In this document: positions 1 to 12,200 of the stretch, one piece after another | Layout of the letters: every line of letters starts with the position of its first letter | Numbering within the stretch: the stretch's first letter is position 1 | From: Axinella damicornis | Lineage: Eukaryota; Porifera; Demospongiae; Axinellida; Axinellidae | DNA length: 64,000 nucleotides | Assembly: GCA_963931865.1 (NCBI GenBank) | Contig: OZ007509.1 | Location: 15,131,075 to 15,195,074 of the forward strand | Direction: 5' to 3' | Made by a program: the position numbers and the translations under genes | Notes under the pieces: model-generated | The model's database searches: none | Told to the model about the DNA's origin: nothing | The model's input: only the letters and a program-made list of their open reading frames with translations

Positions 1-210
1 GACGATCGTTCTGACGATTCCAGTGACTCAAGTGATGACTCCAGTGACTCAAGTCATGATTCCAGTTACTCAAGTCATGACTCCAGTGACTCAAGTCATG
101 ACTCCAGTGACTCAAGTCACGACTCCAGTGACTCAAGTCACGACTCCAGTGACTCAAGTCACGACTCCAGTGACTCAAGTCACGACTCCAGTGACTCAAG
201 TGATGACTCT
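1..210 (+). repeat. 21-bp minisatellite encoding a Ser/Asp-rich linker
   Basis: About nine near-identical 21-bp units. In the frame that runs without a stop into the first sushi domain they encode DSSDSSH heptads, an acidic phosphoserine-type linker reminiscent of dentin phosphoprotein repeats. The unit is a multiple of three, so copy-number change keeps frame. AG dinucleotides inside the repeat would give phase 2 acceptors, whereas every other junction in this gene is phase 1. That favours the repeat being coding rather than intronic. A longer-looking ORF in another frame (MTQVMTP repeats) is a shadow. Confidence 0.65.
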
Positions 211-3200
211 GGTGGAATTGTCAGAGTTCGATGCCCCTCATTACACGCACCACAGTATGGAAACATCAAGTTTGTCAGTACAACACCAGGGTCCTTTGCC
301 AAGTACACTTGCAATCCTGGCTACGGTCTCTGGGGGAACACCTACCGTAAATGTCTTTCAACAGGATGGTGGACAGGGAGCAGACCAATATGCAAACGTG
401 AGTGTTTCAGTGATATCAATGGAGACATCAGGCACGTGCATGTCAAATAGTTTCATTCTTGCACTAGAACTCAATTGCTTGCTCTTGTTGTACTATACAA
501 TGCAGGAATAAATTAGCTAACCTCATTTATACATGCAGCACGGCATTAGTCTGGTCTATAGCTAGGTCCATGCACAGACTTTTCAGCGCTTTCTTCTTGC
601 CACTGTGTAGGTGTACGAGTCCGCATGTCATTGAATTGTTTCCTACGCTATATAACATGCATGTGCCAAATGCATGTGAAATAGTACATGCATTATAGTG
701 GCTTTATAGTTTCTAATTCCTGAACCAGAACTCATTGCTCAATTGACTCTTGTTTTCTTGCTCTTTCAAATACATGCAGCACGTGTACGACAGTGTGCTG
801 AGTTGGAGAACCCAGAGAATGGCCGAGTGAAAATGATGCAAGGCAGACGAGTGGGGGCAGAAGTGTGGTACATCTGCAATCCTGGTTTTGTGCTCGTTGG
901 TTCAGAGAGCCGGACTTGTCAGCGCAACCTTACGTGGACCCCTGCAGCCCCAGTCTGCAAGCGTAAGTGGTGCTTACATCATTCATATATACCAGTCATT
1001 CTAAATATAACTCCTTGGAGTTAGCTACATGCTCTGTTCTTACCAACTGCAGCTAGGACTGTTCGGTGTGACAGTTTGGACGATCCAGAGTTTGGATCGG
1101 TGAGACTCACAGGAACTACCGTGGGATCAAAAGCAACATACAGTTGCGATGATGGCTATGTGTTGGAGGGAGTTCAATTTCGTTTTTGCCAACGAGATGG
1201 GGAGTGGTCCGGAGATGAACCTACCTGCAGACGTATGAGTTCTTTCATAGTTGCATAGCAATGCCACCTGTTCCATGAATTACTAGCTAAAGATGGCAAT
1301 GGATTTCATTTTAGGCGTAGCTGCCAAATCAAATGCAGCCATGCGTTTAGTGCTAGACAATCATAAGAGAATTAAAGCTCAACATGCCTAAACAGTAAGC
1401 ACCAAAACATAGCAAATTGGTTCTCTTTAATGCAGGACGAATTTTTAGCTGTGGAAAGCTGGATAACCCTGCTAATGGAGGAGTCATAGTCTCTGGCACA
1501 ACCCTGGGATCATTTGCAAAGTACTTCTGCAACGATGGTTTTGTGGTGGTTGGTTTCAGACTTAGAAAATGCCTACGTGATGGCTGGTCGGGAAGAGCAC
1601 CCATATGCAAAGGTACAACCCCTTTTGTACTAGCTACAACACACCATGTCCAGACATCCTGGGCACTTGCATAGTAGTGCTTGTGTTACCAGGACATCCT
1701 GGGAGTGTGTTGCCGTGGACATTCCAGACATTTGATCAGTACTTCCTGTGTTACCAGAACGTCCTGGGAGTGTCTGGGCATACGTAGCTGTCACTTGGAC
1801 AGTATAGTGCCTGTGTTACCAGGATATCCTGGGAGGTGTCTGGATACCATTTGCAAATGGGGAATCAGTTGAACGTTCTTCTTGTGCAGCTGTGGATTGT
1901 GGAGACTTGGATTCACCAGCAAATGGGAGGGTGAATGTCACGGGAACCAGGTTCGGATCTACTGCAACCTACACCTGCTCTCCTGGGTATGTCCTAACAC
2001 AAGGGGTCAAGATCAGGGAGTGTGGAGCCAACGGAGAGTGGTCAGGAACAGCTCCATCCTGTATCCGTAAGCAGTCAATTCATACATAATATATATTGCT
2101 TGCAGCACTCTCATGAATTTTTGGTACTTGTCTAGTGGGGTCTAGCAGCCCAGCTGCCATTGATTTGTCATTTCGATCTAGCTGAACATAAAGCTGAGCT
2201 CACAACGTTTGACCACCTTCGGTTGTACACTAGCTATGAGAAACTAAAAGGGCTACTGTAATGGAACATTCTGAGTACAGCAACAAAACTGTTAGCTATA
2301 ATCTTTGGTGACCCACAAATGACACATTGTTTATCTGCTGTTCATACACTGTAGCCGTAGATTGTGGTCCTTTGGAGCCTCCTACTGACGGCTTTGTATC
2401 CATTACTGGGACAACGCTGCGCTCCAACGCAACATATGGCTGTGATGATGGATTCACACTTCAGGGACAGCGAAGGAGAAGGTGCCAAACCAACGGCGAA
2501 TGGTCTGGAAGTGCACCAACATGTGAATGTAAGAGAAAGAGAAATAAGTTATTGGGGGTCATCATGCAGTGTGGAGACTCGTTCAGTGTTATCAGACCAG
2601 GTCAACAACATCTGTAGGTCTATTCATGTCCCACATTGGCTCTTGGCCTTAGGGCCTTCCATAGCTATATAGCTAAAAGTCTTTTAATGTCCAAGCTCTT
2701 CACTCTACAACTATGAGGGAATGACATCAGTGGATCATTATTCTATGGTACTATTATTAGCCTATGATACTATTATTAGCCTACCCACCAAAGTACAGCA
2801 GTTCAAGGAAGTTACTGTCAGTGCATGGTTGGGGTGAAGAATTGCAGAAACGTTTTATTCTTCACTTAGCTATGGGACAAGACTGTGAAAATCTCCCCAA
2901 TCCGGAGAATGGAAGAGTCGTACTAAGTGGGAACAACCCAGGGTCTACCGCAACCTACAGCTGTGATACTGGGTACAGGCTTGTGGGCAGTGAAGAGAGA
3001 ACTTGCCAGAATGATGGGGAGTGGTCTGAATCAGCACCTACCTGTGAATGTAAGCACGTCTTAGCGCATTTTAATTATGATACCGTCATTATGCATATAT
3101 AGGAAAAAACTCATGTCTCAGGAGGGTTCAGTGTTCCTTTATGAGGGGGACCCCCCCCCCCCCCCCCCCCCAATATCTCCCCCAAACAGACAACATTAGC

Positions 3201-6200
3201 TTGTAGCCTTGTATAACTTGTATACTTGCCTGACGAAGATCCCTCAGGATCGAAACATCACAATGCAGAAAAGACTGCTAGTTCACAGTAACAGTTTTTG
3301 GCTGAAGAGGCTGGTTAAGGACCCAGACTTATTAGCCCATTAGACCCCCCCCCCCCCCCCCCCCACTCACACACACACACAAAACCCCAAAACGTGTTGA
3401 TGGACCTTCCCTAGATTCTGGCATGTATGGTATATGTGGGTGTCGATCAATTTCACTTATTTGGTACACGCTTACTAGCGGCTAAAGATCCATTGGATTA
3501 CTTTTGATCATTAACTAATACAACTCTTTGGCACAATTGTATTACTTTGCAGTGATCACTTGCCCTGTGCTTGAAGATCCCGAGAACGGAATGGTCTTTG
3601 TGACAGGCCAAGTACTTGACTCCAGAGCCACCTACTTCTGCAATAATGGCTTCCTGTTAGTTGGTGCTGTACAGCGAAGGTGTAACAATGATGGACAGTG
3701 GGCAGAACAGGAGCCACAATGTGTCCGTAAGCAAAATACACAGCAATGATAGTTGGGTTGGAAGGCGATGGGAATGACATGGGAATGAGACTGTAGCTAG
3801 CTGCCAGAAACTATGTAGCTATTGCACAATCTCTGTATGCTATATAATGGGTACAAATGAACCTGCATGCTGTCCATATGTGTATTACACACATGATGCA
3901 TACAAGTACAGTAGCTTCGCTCGCCTCAGCTATACGTACTGTGCATAGGCCCTTGCAAGCTCACCAACCCTGACTGCCGTTACTCACACAGACACACCCA
4001 GAGAGAAATCCTAACATATCGATATGCACATGCTAGCTATATTAGTGACCTCTGGCTGTACCCCCTCCCCCTCAATGCAAAGACTGCTTTCTACACAACT
4101 GTATTTTGTGTTGACTAGGAAGTCTATTATCTCCTTAGCCAATCGATTTTGCAGACAGACACTCAGATGCAAAACCATTGCTTTCAAGAAATAATTAACC
4201 ATCTGTTCACAGCCATTCCCTGTTCAATGTGTTCATATTTTCCTAATCCGTACAAATTCAGCTTCATGCAAGTTTACCGACTTCATTGCATCTCCTTGTG
4301 CAGCTGTTGACTGTGGAAACCTTGCCAACCCCAGGAATGGGAGGGTGGACCTCACCGGAACCACATTCGAGTCAACAGCCACCTATAGCTGTAGCACAGG
4401 GTTTCAACTCAATGGACAGGAGACACGGGAGTGCCAAGCAGATAGAGAGTGGTCAGGGACAGCCCCTACATGTAAACGTAGGTCTCAAACTTTGTGGGCA
4501 AAGTATTTGTGAATAGTACATCAAGTAGAAATGCAACTTTGAGCACATCAAATGTGGGGGGATTGCTCAAAGTGCATAAAAATGGATTAATGATCATATC
4601 CCCTTTGAAGAAATACCTGGGGAGCATAAAATTCTAAACCTTCTGAAACACATTTTGTATGCCTAATTTTTGTTTTATACACTATGTTGACACCTTGAGG
4701 AAGACCTACCCAGGTCAAAACGTTGTGTGATTAAAATTATTGCGTCTCGGTCACAAACTTTGGCAGATTCTGACTGCTCCTACCTGCTATGTTCCATAGG
4801 AACTGCTGTTGACTGTGGTCCACTTGGCAACCCTGAGAATGGCGAGGTGAATGTTGCTGGTACCACTGTGGGTTCCACAGCTACCTACAGCTGCTTCACT
4901 GGATACCAGTTGAAGGGAGTGGCGATCAGGACCTGTAAGGCTGACGGGTGGTCAGACACTGTGCCGACTTGTGAACGTGAGAGTACATGATTGCATGCAG
5001 ACTTGAAATCTCTTCTCCTGCAGTGCAGGCGGAGCAGCTGCTTTTCTACTAATAGTAAAAATTATTATTATAATCAATCAGTGTTGAATTGATGAATTAC
5101 AAACTATTTTTCATGTTCATGATCACATTGACATCATCAAACGAATTCGACATCGCACTTCAATGTTGTGAGGGTTATAGCCTCGTTCCCATGTCACATA
5201 TGACCGCGAGTTACCGGTGTAGGGTGTGGTTAGGGTTGGGTTATAGCCTATATAAATACTGTATAGCATATGGAGGATAAACGTATTTGTTGACGGAAAC
5301 TGCCATGTTCCATCCGTTCTGGATTTGAAGAGACCTGAATTCCACGAACCAACCGACCAGAACATTATGTTCAGTTGCTGATTCTCTTTGCACAGCTATT
5401 GATTGTGGTCCGCTGTCTGCTCCAGAGAATGGCGAAGTTGGTTTGACAGGCACTCTTTTCGAAAGTGTGGCAACCTATTCCTGTTTCCCAGGCTACATTC
5501 TCCAAGGAAGTTCTACTCGAGATTGTGGGGCTGATGCAGAATGGACTGGTCAGGCCCCTACTTGTGAGAGTAAGTCATTTGGATACTCGGATAATCTTCA
5601 GTAACCCTACATAATGTATATCAACCTGCATGCATATTTCATCCTGATCATAACAGCATAATGAGTTCAGGACCGGCTAAGTGTTGGTTGTCTAGCATTG
5701 CAGTTCAGGACCGGCTAAGTGTTGGTTGTCTAGCATTGCAGTGTCATAAACGTTTACACCAACCCGTAGTCAAGCAAAAGCAATGCATGAGAAGGGGCTG
5801 TCAATGTACAGAAAAGCTTGGGTCACATTTCAGCATTCCATTTTGTTGGTAAAAAGCTTGTATGTACTTGCTGAATGTGTATTCGTGTGGTAGCATGTAA
5901 GAAGTGCTCTGATACCATCTGAGCATTTTGGCACAATCATAAAGTAGTTAGAGCAGCACTCTCATGCCATAATTATGCTGTAGAATTGTCATGATGGGCC
6001 TAGCCTTGTATTGGTAGGGCCCATGCCCGGGCTTGGCTAGGCCACTGACCATTGCTGTACCAGATGTACAGTTCAGTATACCGCATGGGTCCATAACAGT
6101 GAGCTGTTCAGTCATGCAAATAACAGATAGATAGATAGATAGATAGATAGAAAGATAATATTTTCTAAGAGCAATGAATCCAATCCCATATGTACGATAC

Positions 6201-9200
6201 TTCATCTCTCTTGTCATGATCATTCTCCAACACATAGTTGTGAACTGTGGCCCACTGGAGGATCCGGAGAATGGCAGAGTTTTTGTCTCTTTTACCACCT
6301 TCCGGTCCAGAGCGCGGTATTTTTGTGACAGTGGATTTGTCTTGGTTGGTATCAGTGAGAGAGAGTGCCAAGCAGATGCCAGCTGGTCTGATGAACCACC
6401 AGTATGTCAGCGTAAGTTCTGAATCAGTGTGCTACATATACTGCTGTGCCCATGCATACAAAATATTGTATAGGCCTTCACAAAGATGCCAGTACTTGTT
6501 ACCAGTGTGTATAATGTATGTGGACATTTCACTGCATGGTATACTTTTCACTGCATGGCATGCTGTCCATAACCCCTAACTTACAGGCAAATTTAAAAGC
6601 CATTTTGCTTTTTTAACTTTGCAAGTAGATGTTTGTGCAAATATATAGTGCAGAGTACGTAGTCATATCTGTTGCAGGTACAGTATACCGTATACCGGGA
6701 AATTTTGGCGGCCATTAAATTTTCAGTAACTGATTGCTTGGCAACTTAGCCTCATTCCCAGCCTCCTGGGAAAGAAAGTATGTTATTCAAATTGTGTTGA
6801 GGCCAGTTGTACCATTAATTTCTTTCTGTGCAGCCATCCTGTGTCCGGTCCTCATTGCGCCTGAGAACGGCCAACTTAATGTGCCCAGTAGGACAATCGG
6901 CTCTGAGGCCACCTACGTCTGTGACGCCGGGTTCACTCTGCTAGGGACTGCAGTAAGGGAGTGTAGAACGGATGCCACCTGGGGTGGTGATGCACCAACT
7001 TGCGTACCTGGTGAGCAGAGTTAACTGCTTTGACATTGTGTTGTGTATGCTGTCGTGTTGTGTTGTCTACACCTCTGTATGAGGTTAGCTGGCCATTCTG
7101 AACAAAATGATTACTCGTATACAACAGGCTCTGCTTAAATAGTGAATGATGATGAAGTTGGATACATGAATATGCATGTACCGTGTGCAAATGTTTCCAA
7201 ACACTATACCTGAAAACATTCTAAAGCCACTTGCGACAGTTAAACGTACTGCACAGCTACAAACTTACAACCTATTTTTGCTAGCACATTTAATGGTTCA
7301 AAGACACCATGTGATCTCTAACATGCAGATCCAGACTGTGGTCCACTAGACGATCCTGCAAACGGAATGGTTATGGTGATGGGAACGACTCCGGGATCCA
7401 AAGCCATGTACAGCTGTAACCTAGGGTTCATGCTGGAGGGGAACATGACCCGGAGGTGCCAGTCAGATGGCCAGTGGTCTGGGAATGCTCCGACTTGCAA
7501 ATGTAAGGAGTGAAGCAGAATACAATGTATGCAGAGAATATGGTACACTCCTGGTAGGGGAAAATTTGTTCCGCGTAATAATGGAACATTTGAGCACTCA
7601 GGGAAAACGTGCAAAGACTACACAGTCGTGATCGCTTTCATGCCCTGACACATTCGTGTCATCATTGTGCAGAAACTTGTGAGCACTTTGACTTCCCGTT
7701 GGCCGCCATTGCTCACTTTGATTTGATTGTTGTCAGTAAAACGTGATGTCATGTGCCTTAATTGGATAAGTTCGAGCTGGTGGATGTATCAGAGTCCGCT
7801 GAAAATCCACAAGGTAAGAGTAAAGCAGGCATGAGGCATTCTGACAAGTAAGGATGCCCTGCTAGTTGCTCTACCTGGCGTGTGGTTGCAACTTGTGAAG
7901 GTATCAAACATAGATGACTCAGAGATCTATAGCTACTATGATTATACATCTCACAACAGATTCCAGAAGGGTGTGTAAAATGCAATTGATATCTTCCTTA
8001 TCAAGTTTGTAGGAAGTGTTGTCACCTTAGTTGATACCACATCCCCATATGAAGGTACAACTAGAGGTCTTGTTGGTAGCCATACAGGCTATCTTGCCTG
8101 TCAGTGGTCAACCAACCTGACCAATCAGATAGCAATGAGGACGTATGGTAATAAATGCATGCACTTAGATGGCAAGATGTGACTAAGAGTTAGCATGACA
8201 ATGCATTACCTACATAGTGGAATGGGAGGGGGGGGGGAGGTTTGAGCCCCCTCCCCCCAACCAACTTTTCAATCCATTTAGTTGCCACTAGTCATGTGAC
8301 ATCTCCAGTACACTCATAGTGAGCATAATTATGGGACTGAGACAGGAACCGTGACTGTGTTGCATTGTACTATTAGCCCTCACTGTATGAGTTGCACAGC
8401 GACACCAATCAACAGCAGTTACGGCATAATAGTAATCAAATTCCATATCTTGTTATGTATAGCTGCTGACTGTGACCCCCTTGACGATCCTGCTAATGGT
8501 ACGGTTGTCTTGACTGGCACCAGTATGGGGGATACAGCCACCTACAGCTGTAACAATGGCTACGAGCTGGAAGGCAACCGGCAGAGGATGTGTCAGATGA
8601 ACAGACAGTGGTCAGGCAGTGAGCCATCCTGCAGATGTAAGTTGTGTGAAGGACACTATAGACCATTCACTGGAGTAGAGATACCACATTGTACACTGCA
8701 AACGGTGGTCAGGCAGTGAACCATCCTGCATGCAGACGTGAGATGTGTGAAGGACACTAGACCATTCAGATATACCACATGCGGTGTACATGCATTGCTG
8801 ATGGTGGTCAGGCAGTGAGCCATAATGTGATTTGTGTGAAGCACAGCCCAAGACATTTCTCACAATATACATATGCTTCAGTAGCGCCGACCCTCGAAAC
8901 CCCCAATTGTGTAACTCACAGGTTCATATCAGTGATGAAGCTTCTGAACTAGCTTAGTTCCACATACAAGAGCACCAATCACGTCAACTGCAACAAAATG
9001 GCGCTATTCAACCGCATTTCGAAGTGTAGACAGTACATACTAACTGAAAATGGCCTTCTCTGCACCCATAACAGTGGTTGACTGCGGTTCCCTGGAGCCA
9101 CCCAGTAATGGAAGAATTCGCTTCCTCTCAACAACCTTCCAGTCAATGGCCTTCTATTTCTGTGATCCCGGCTTCAATTTGGTGGGGGAATCCAAGCGCA

Positions 9201-12200
9201 CGTGCCTTGGGTCTGGTGACTGGTCATTCTCAGCCCCAGTTTGCATTGGTTAGTCATACAAAGTAAAGGTTATACTATGCCCATACTCCCCTTTATGGGA
9301 ATTAGGCTACTGTGGCACAGCAAAAGTTTCAGACAGAATTTTCCATTTTCATTGTAGCTATTGACTGTGGCAGGCTTCAGAACCCTCCTTTTGGCAGGGT
9401 TGAGCTAGCAGGAACTGTGATTAACCAAAGAGCTACATACACCTGTATCCCAGGTTATGTCTTAATTGGCAATAGAGTTCGGATTTGTCTCATTAATGGG
9501 AGGTGGTCAGGAGAAACACCCGCATGCAGGCTAGGTGAGTCGCTGAGCCTCATTCCCCATTCTTGTAGTTTACCATTGAAATTCTTAAGGATCAGGCTAC
9601 TGTGCTGAATAATTTCAGTCCAAGTCTGTCCAAGTTCTTGGATATTGACCATTTTTGCAGCGTGCCTGAAGAAGGTTGCTAGAGTAACCCAAGAAAGAGT
9701 CTTAGAGTGCATAATACCGTAGGCGCTCTAATTATGCGTCCTTTCTAATTCTGCGTCAAAATTCAATGTCTCATTTCCAATAATGTGTCACACTCCGGGG
9801 ACTAATTTTGCGTAATGCGATCGATTATAATGGCATCATGGCAGCTAGCTAGCTCGAAGCACACACAGTACAGTTGAACGGCGAAGAGGGCTCACCACAT
9901 CTGTCTGTGAACGTTGATGTATAAAGACACGGTTGCTGGGACATCAGTGAAGGTACGTGAAAGCAACTCACTTAGGTATTCTGTGCCCCAGGATACGGAC
10001 ACCCCATGTAGGAGAAAAGGCAGCGACAGTCCGACAACTGGGAACAAACACAACCGCTATGCAATAGCCTTGTCTACACTCGTCTGACTTGAGTACCTAG
10101 CGAGGTGTTTTCTAATCATGCGTCGAAGTCCGTCACCGTTTGGCTGACCGAATTTCTATTGTTGCGTTGCATTTCAAATTTTTTGAGCGACGCATAATTA
10201 GAGCGCCTACGGTATAGCGCTCCTGCCAACAACTATACACAGTGGAACTTTGTCTATATTGGTCACCTTGGGACCAGTATTTTTTGGCCACCGTAGACAG
10301 CTGGCTGCTTTAAGGTATTAGATTAGCGCAAATGGGACCAGCAGTATGACCATAATAGAGAGATGGCTGCCTTAAAGGTTCGAACTCTGCTCTGTTTGCT
10401 CAATATTTACCCATGCAGTCTAAATATTGTACTTTTCCCTCATCTTCGTGACTGTGCACACATATACAGTAATCAGGGAGTGTCCCCAGCTGCAAGATCC
10501 AGCAAATGGACAGGTTTCTATAACAGGGACCACAGTGGACTCAACGGCGACGTACACCTGCAACCAGGGGTATGTTCTCTCTGGAGGAGCTACACGACAA
10601 TGCTTGGAATCAGGTCAATGGTCAGACCAAGCTCCGACATGTCAACGTAAGTTCCTCTGAAAGTAGTAGTCGTGTGTGCAGGTCCATGTTGTCCTGTTGA
10701 GTTGCCACAGCGCTATTAAGCTCACATACCCGGTTCAGTGCATGTCACAGCTTTTGTATGCATACCTTACTATATTCGGTTCTTCTCATTCATAGCTGTG
10801 GATTGTGGACCACTTTCAGCACCTGATAATGGGCAGATACGAGTGTTCAATACTACCCTGGGCTCACCAGCAGTGTATAGCTGCATTGTGGGGTTCAACC
10901 TTGTTGGTACAAGCCGGAGAGTGTGCACAGAGAGTGGTGACTGGAGTGACGCTGCGCCAGTGTGCCAACGTAAGTCAGCATGTTATACAGAATGTAACTA
11001 TGACAAGAAGGGGTTAGGTCATGTTGCTTGCTATGTTTCCCTACCCAGCTGTTGAGTGTCCTGCCTTGCAAAATCCCGCAAACGGTCGTGTCAACTTCAG
11101 CAGCACCACGTTTGGTTCCATTGCCACCTACGAGTGCAATGATGGCTATGTTCTGGCAGGTGACTTGCAGCGTACCTGCCAGGACAACAATCAGTGGTCG
11201 GGGAGTGAACCTCAATGCATAGGTAGGAGTTGGTGAAATATTCAGTTGAAAGTCTCTTGTAACAGAGAATTACCAGACTTTCGCTACACAGGCAACTACG
11301 TTTCGACTACCATCGTGCAGTCTTCTCTTTGCATGTACCCAGTCAATTAAGCAGAAGACTGCAAAAAAGATGGTAGTTGAAATGAAATGTTGTAGCCATT
11401 AATCTGAACAGCATAATTATGTGACTGTATCTCTCCCGACTAAATTATGTCAGAGTCATTACATTTCAGCCAATGTCTTTGAGGCATGAATTTTGCACTG
11501 CCAGGATCCTATCTCAACTATCTACTTCTCAACCTCTTTTCATTAGTCCGTCCTCCTGGATGTGGAGACCCTGGCACCCCAGGAAACGGAAGGAGGATTC
11601 GCAGCAACTTTACTGTTGGTGCGGTAGTGTTCTTCAGGTGCTTTGACGATTTTGATCTCGTGGGTTCCAAGTTTAGGATCTGTCAGGAAAATGCAACCTG
11701 GAGTGGCACTCAACCTGTCTGCCAGCCTTTCAATGGTGAGTGAACTACATAGTACAGCAAGACATAGCTACCACAATGGAGGGCAGCAATATCATCGTTC
11801 TACTGTTAAAGTGTAGCTATTTGCCTGACAGTGTCCAATTATAGAGTCGTAGTGATGAGAGAGGTTTACTAACATTGATAACTTGCAGTACACACACTCT
11901 CCCAACATTTTGCTCCTCCCTTCCAAAAGTTTGTGTCTGGGAAGCGTACTCAGCAAGGGATTGTTTACCATCATGTTCACAACATATAGCAGTTCAAAAG
12001 TATGAGAAAAAACCTCCAGACAAAACGTCCTTGGACATGGCCCTACTTGGCTATGCTCTGAGTTGCTCACCTTGGTTGGGCTATGTACTTTAAAGTGTCT
12101 TTCATTGTCCCCTAAATCTGCTCATGTTTGACAGATACATGTGATGGGTCGAAGATAAACGATGCTGTCGACCGGTGTGCCAGGCGTTGCCAGTGTGTGA

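Noticed and set aside
23..511. 162-residue plus ORF of MTQVMTP-type repeats
   Set aside because: Wrong frame of the 21-bp repeat. The frame starting at base 1 is open, gives the DSS linker and continues into a proper sushi domain ending at a GT donor (398).
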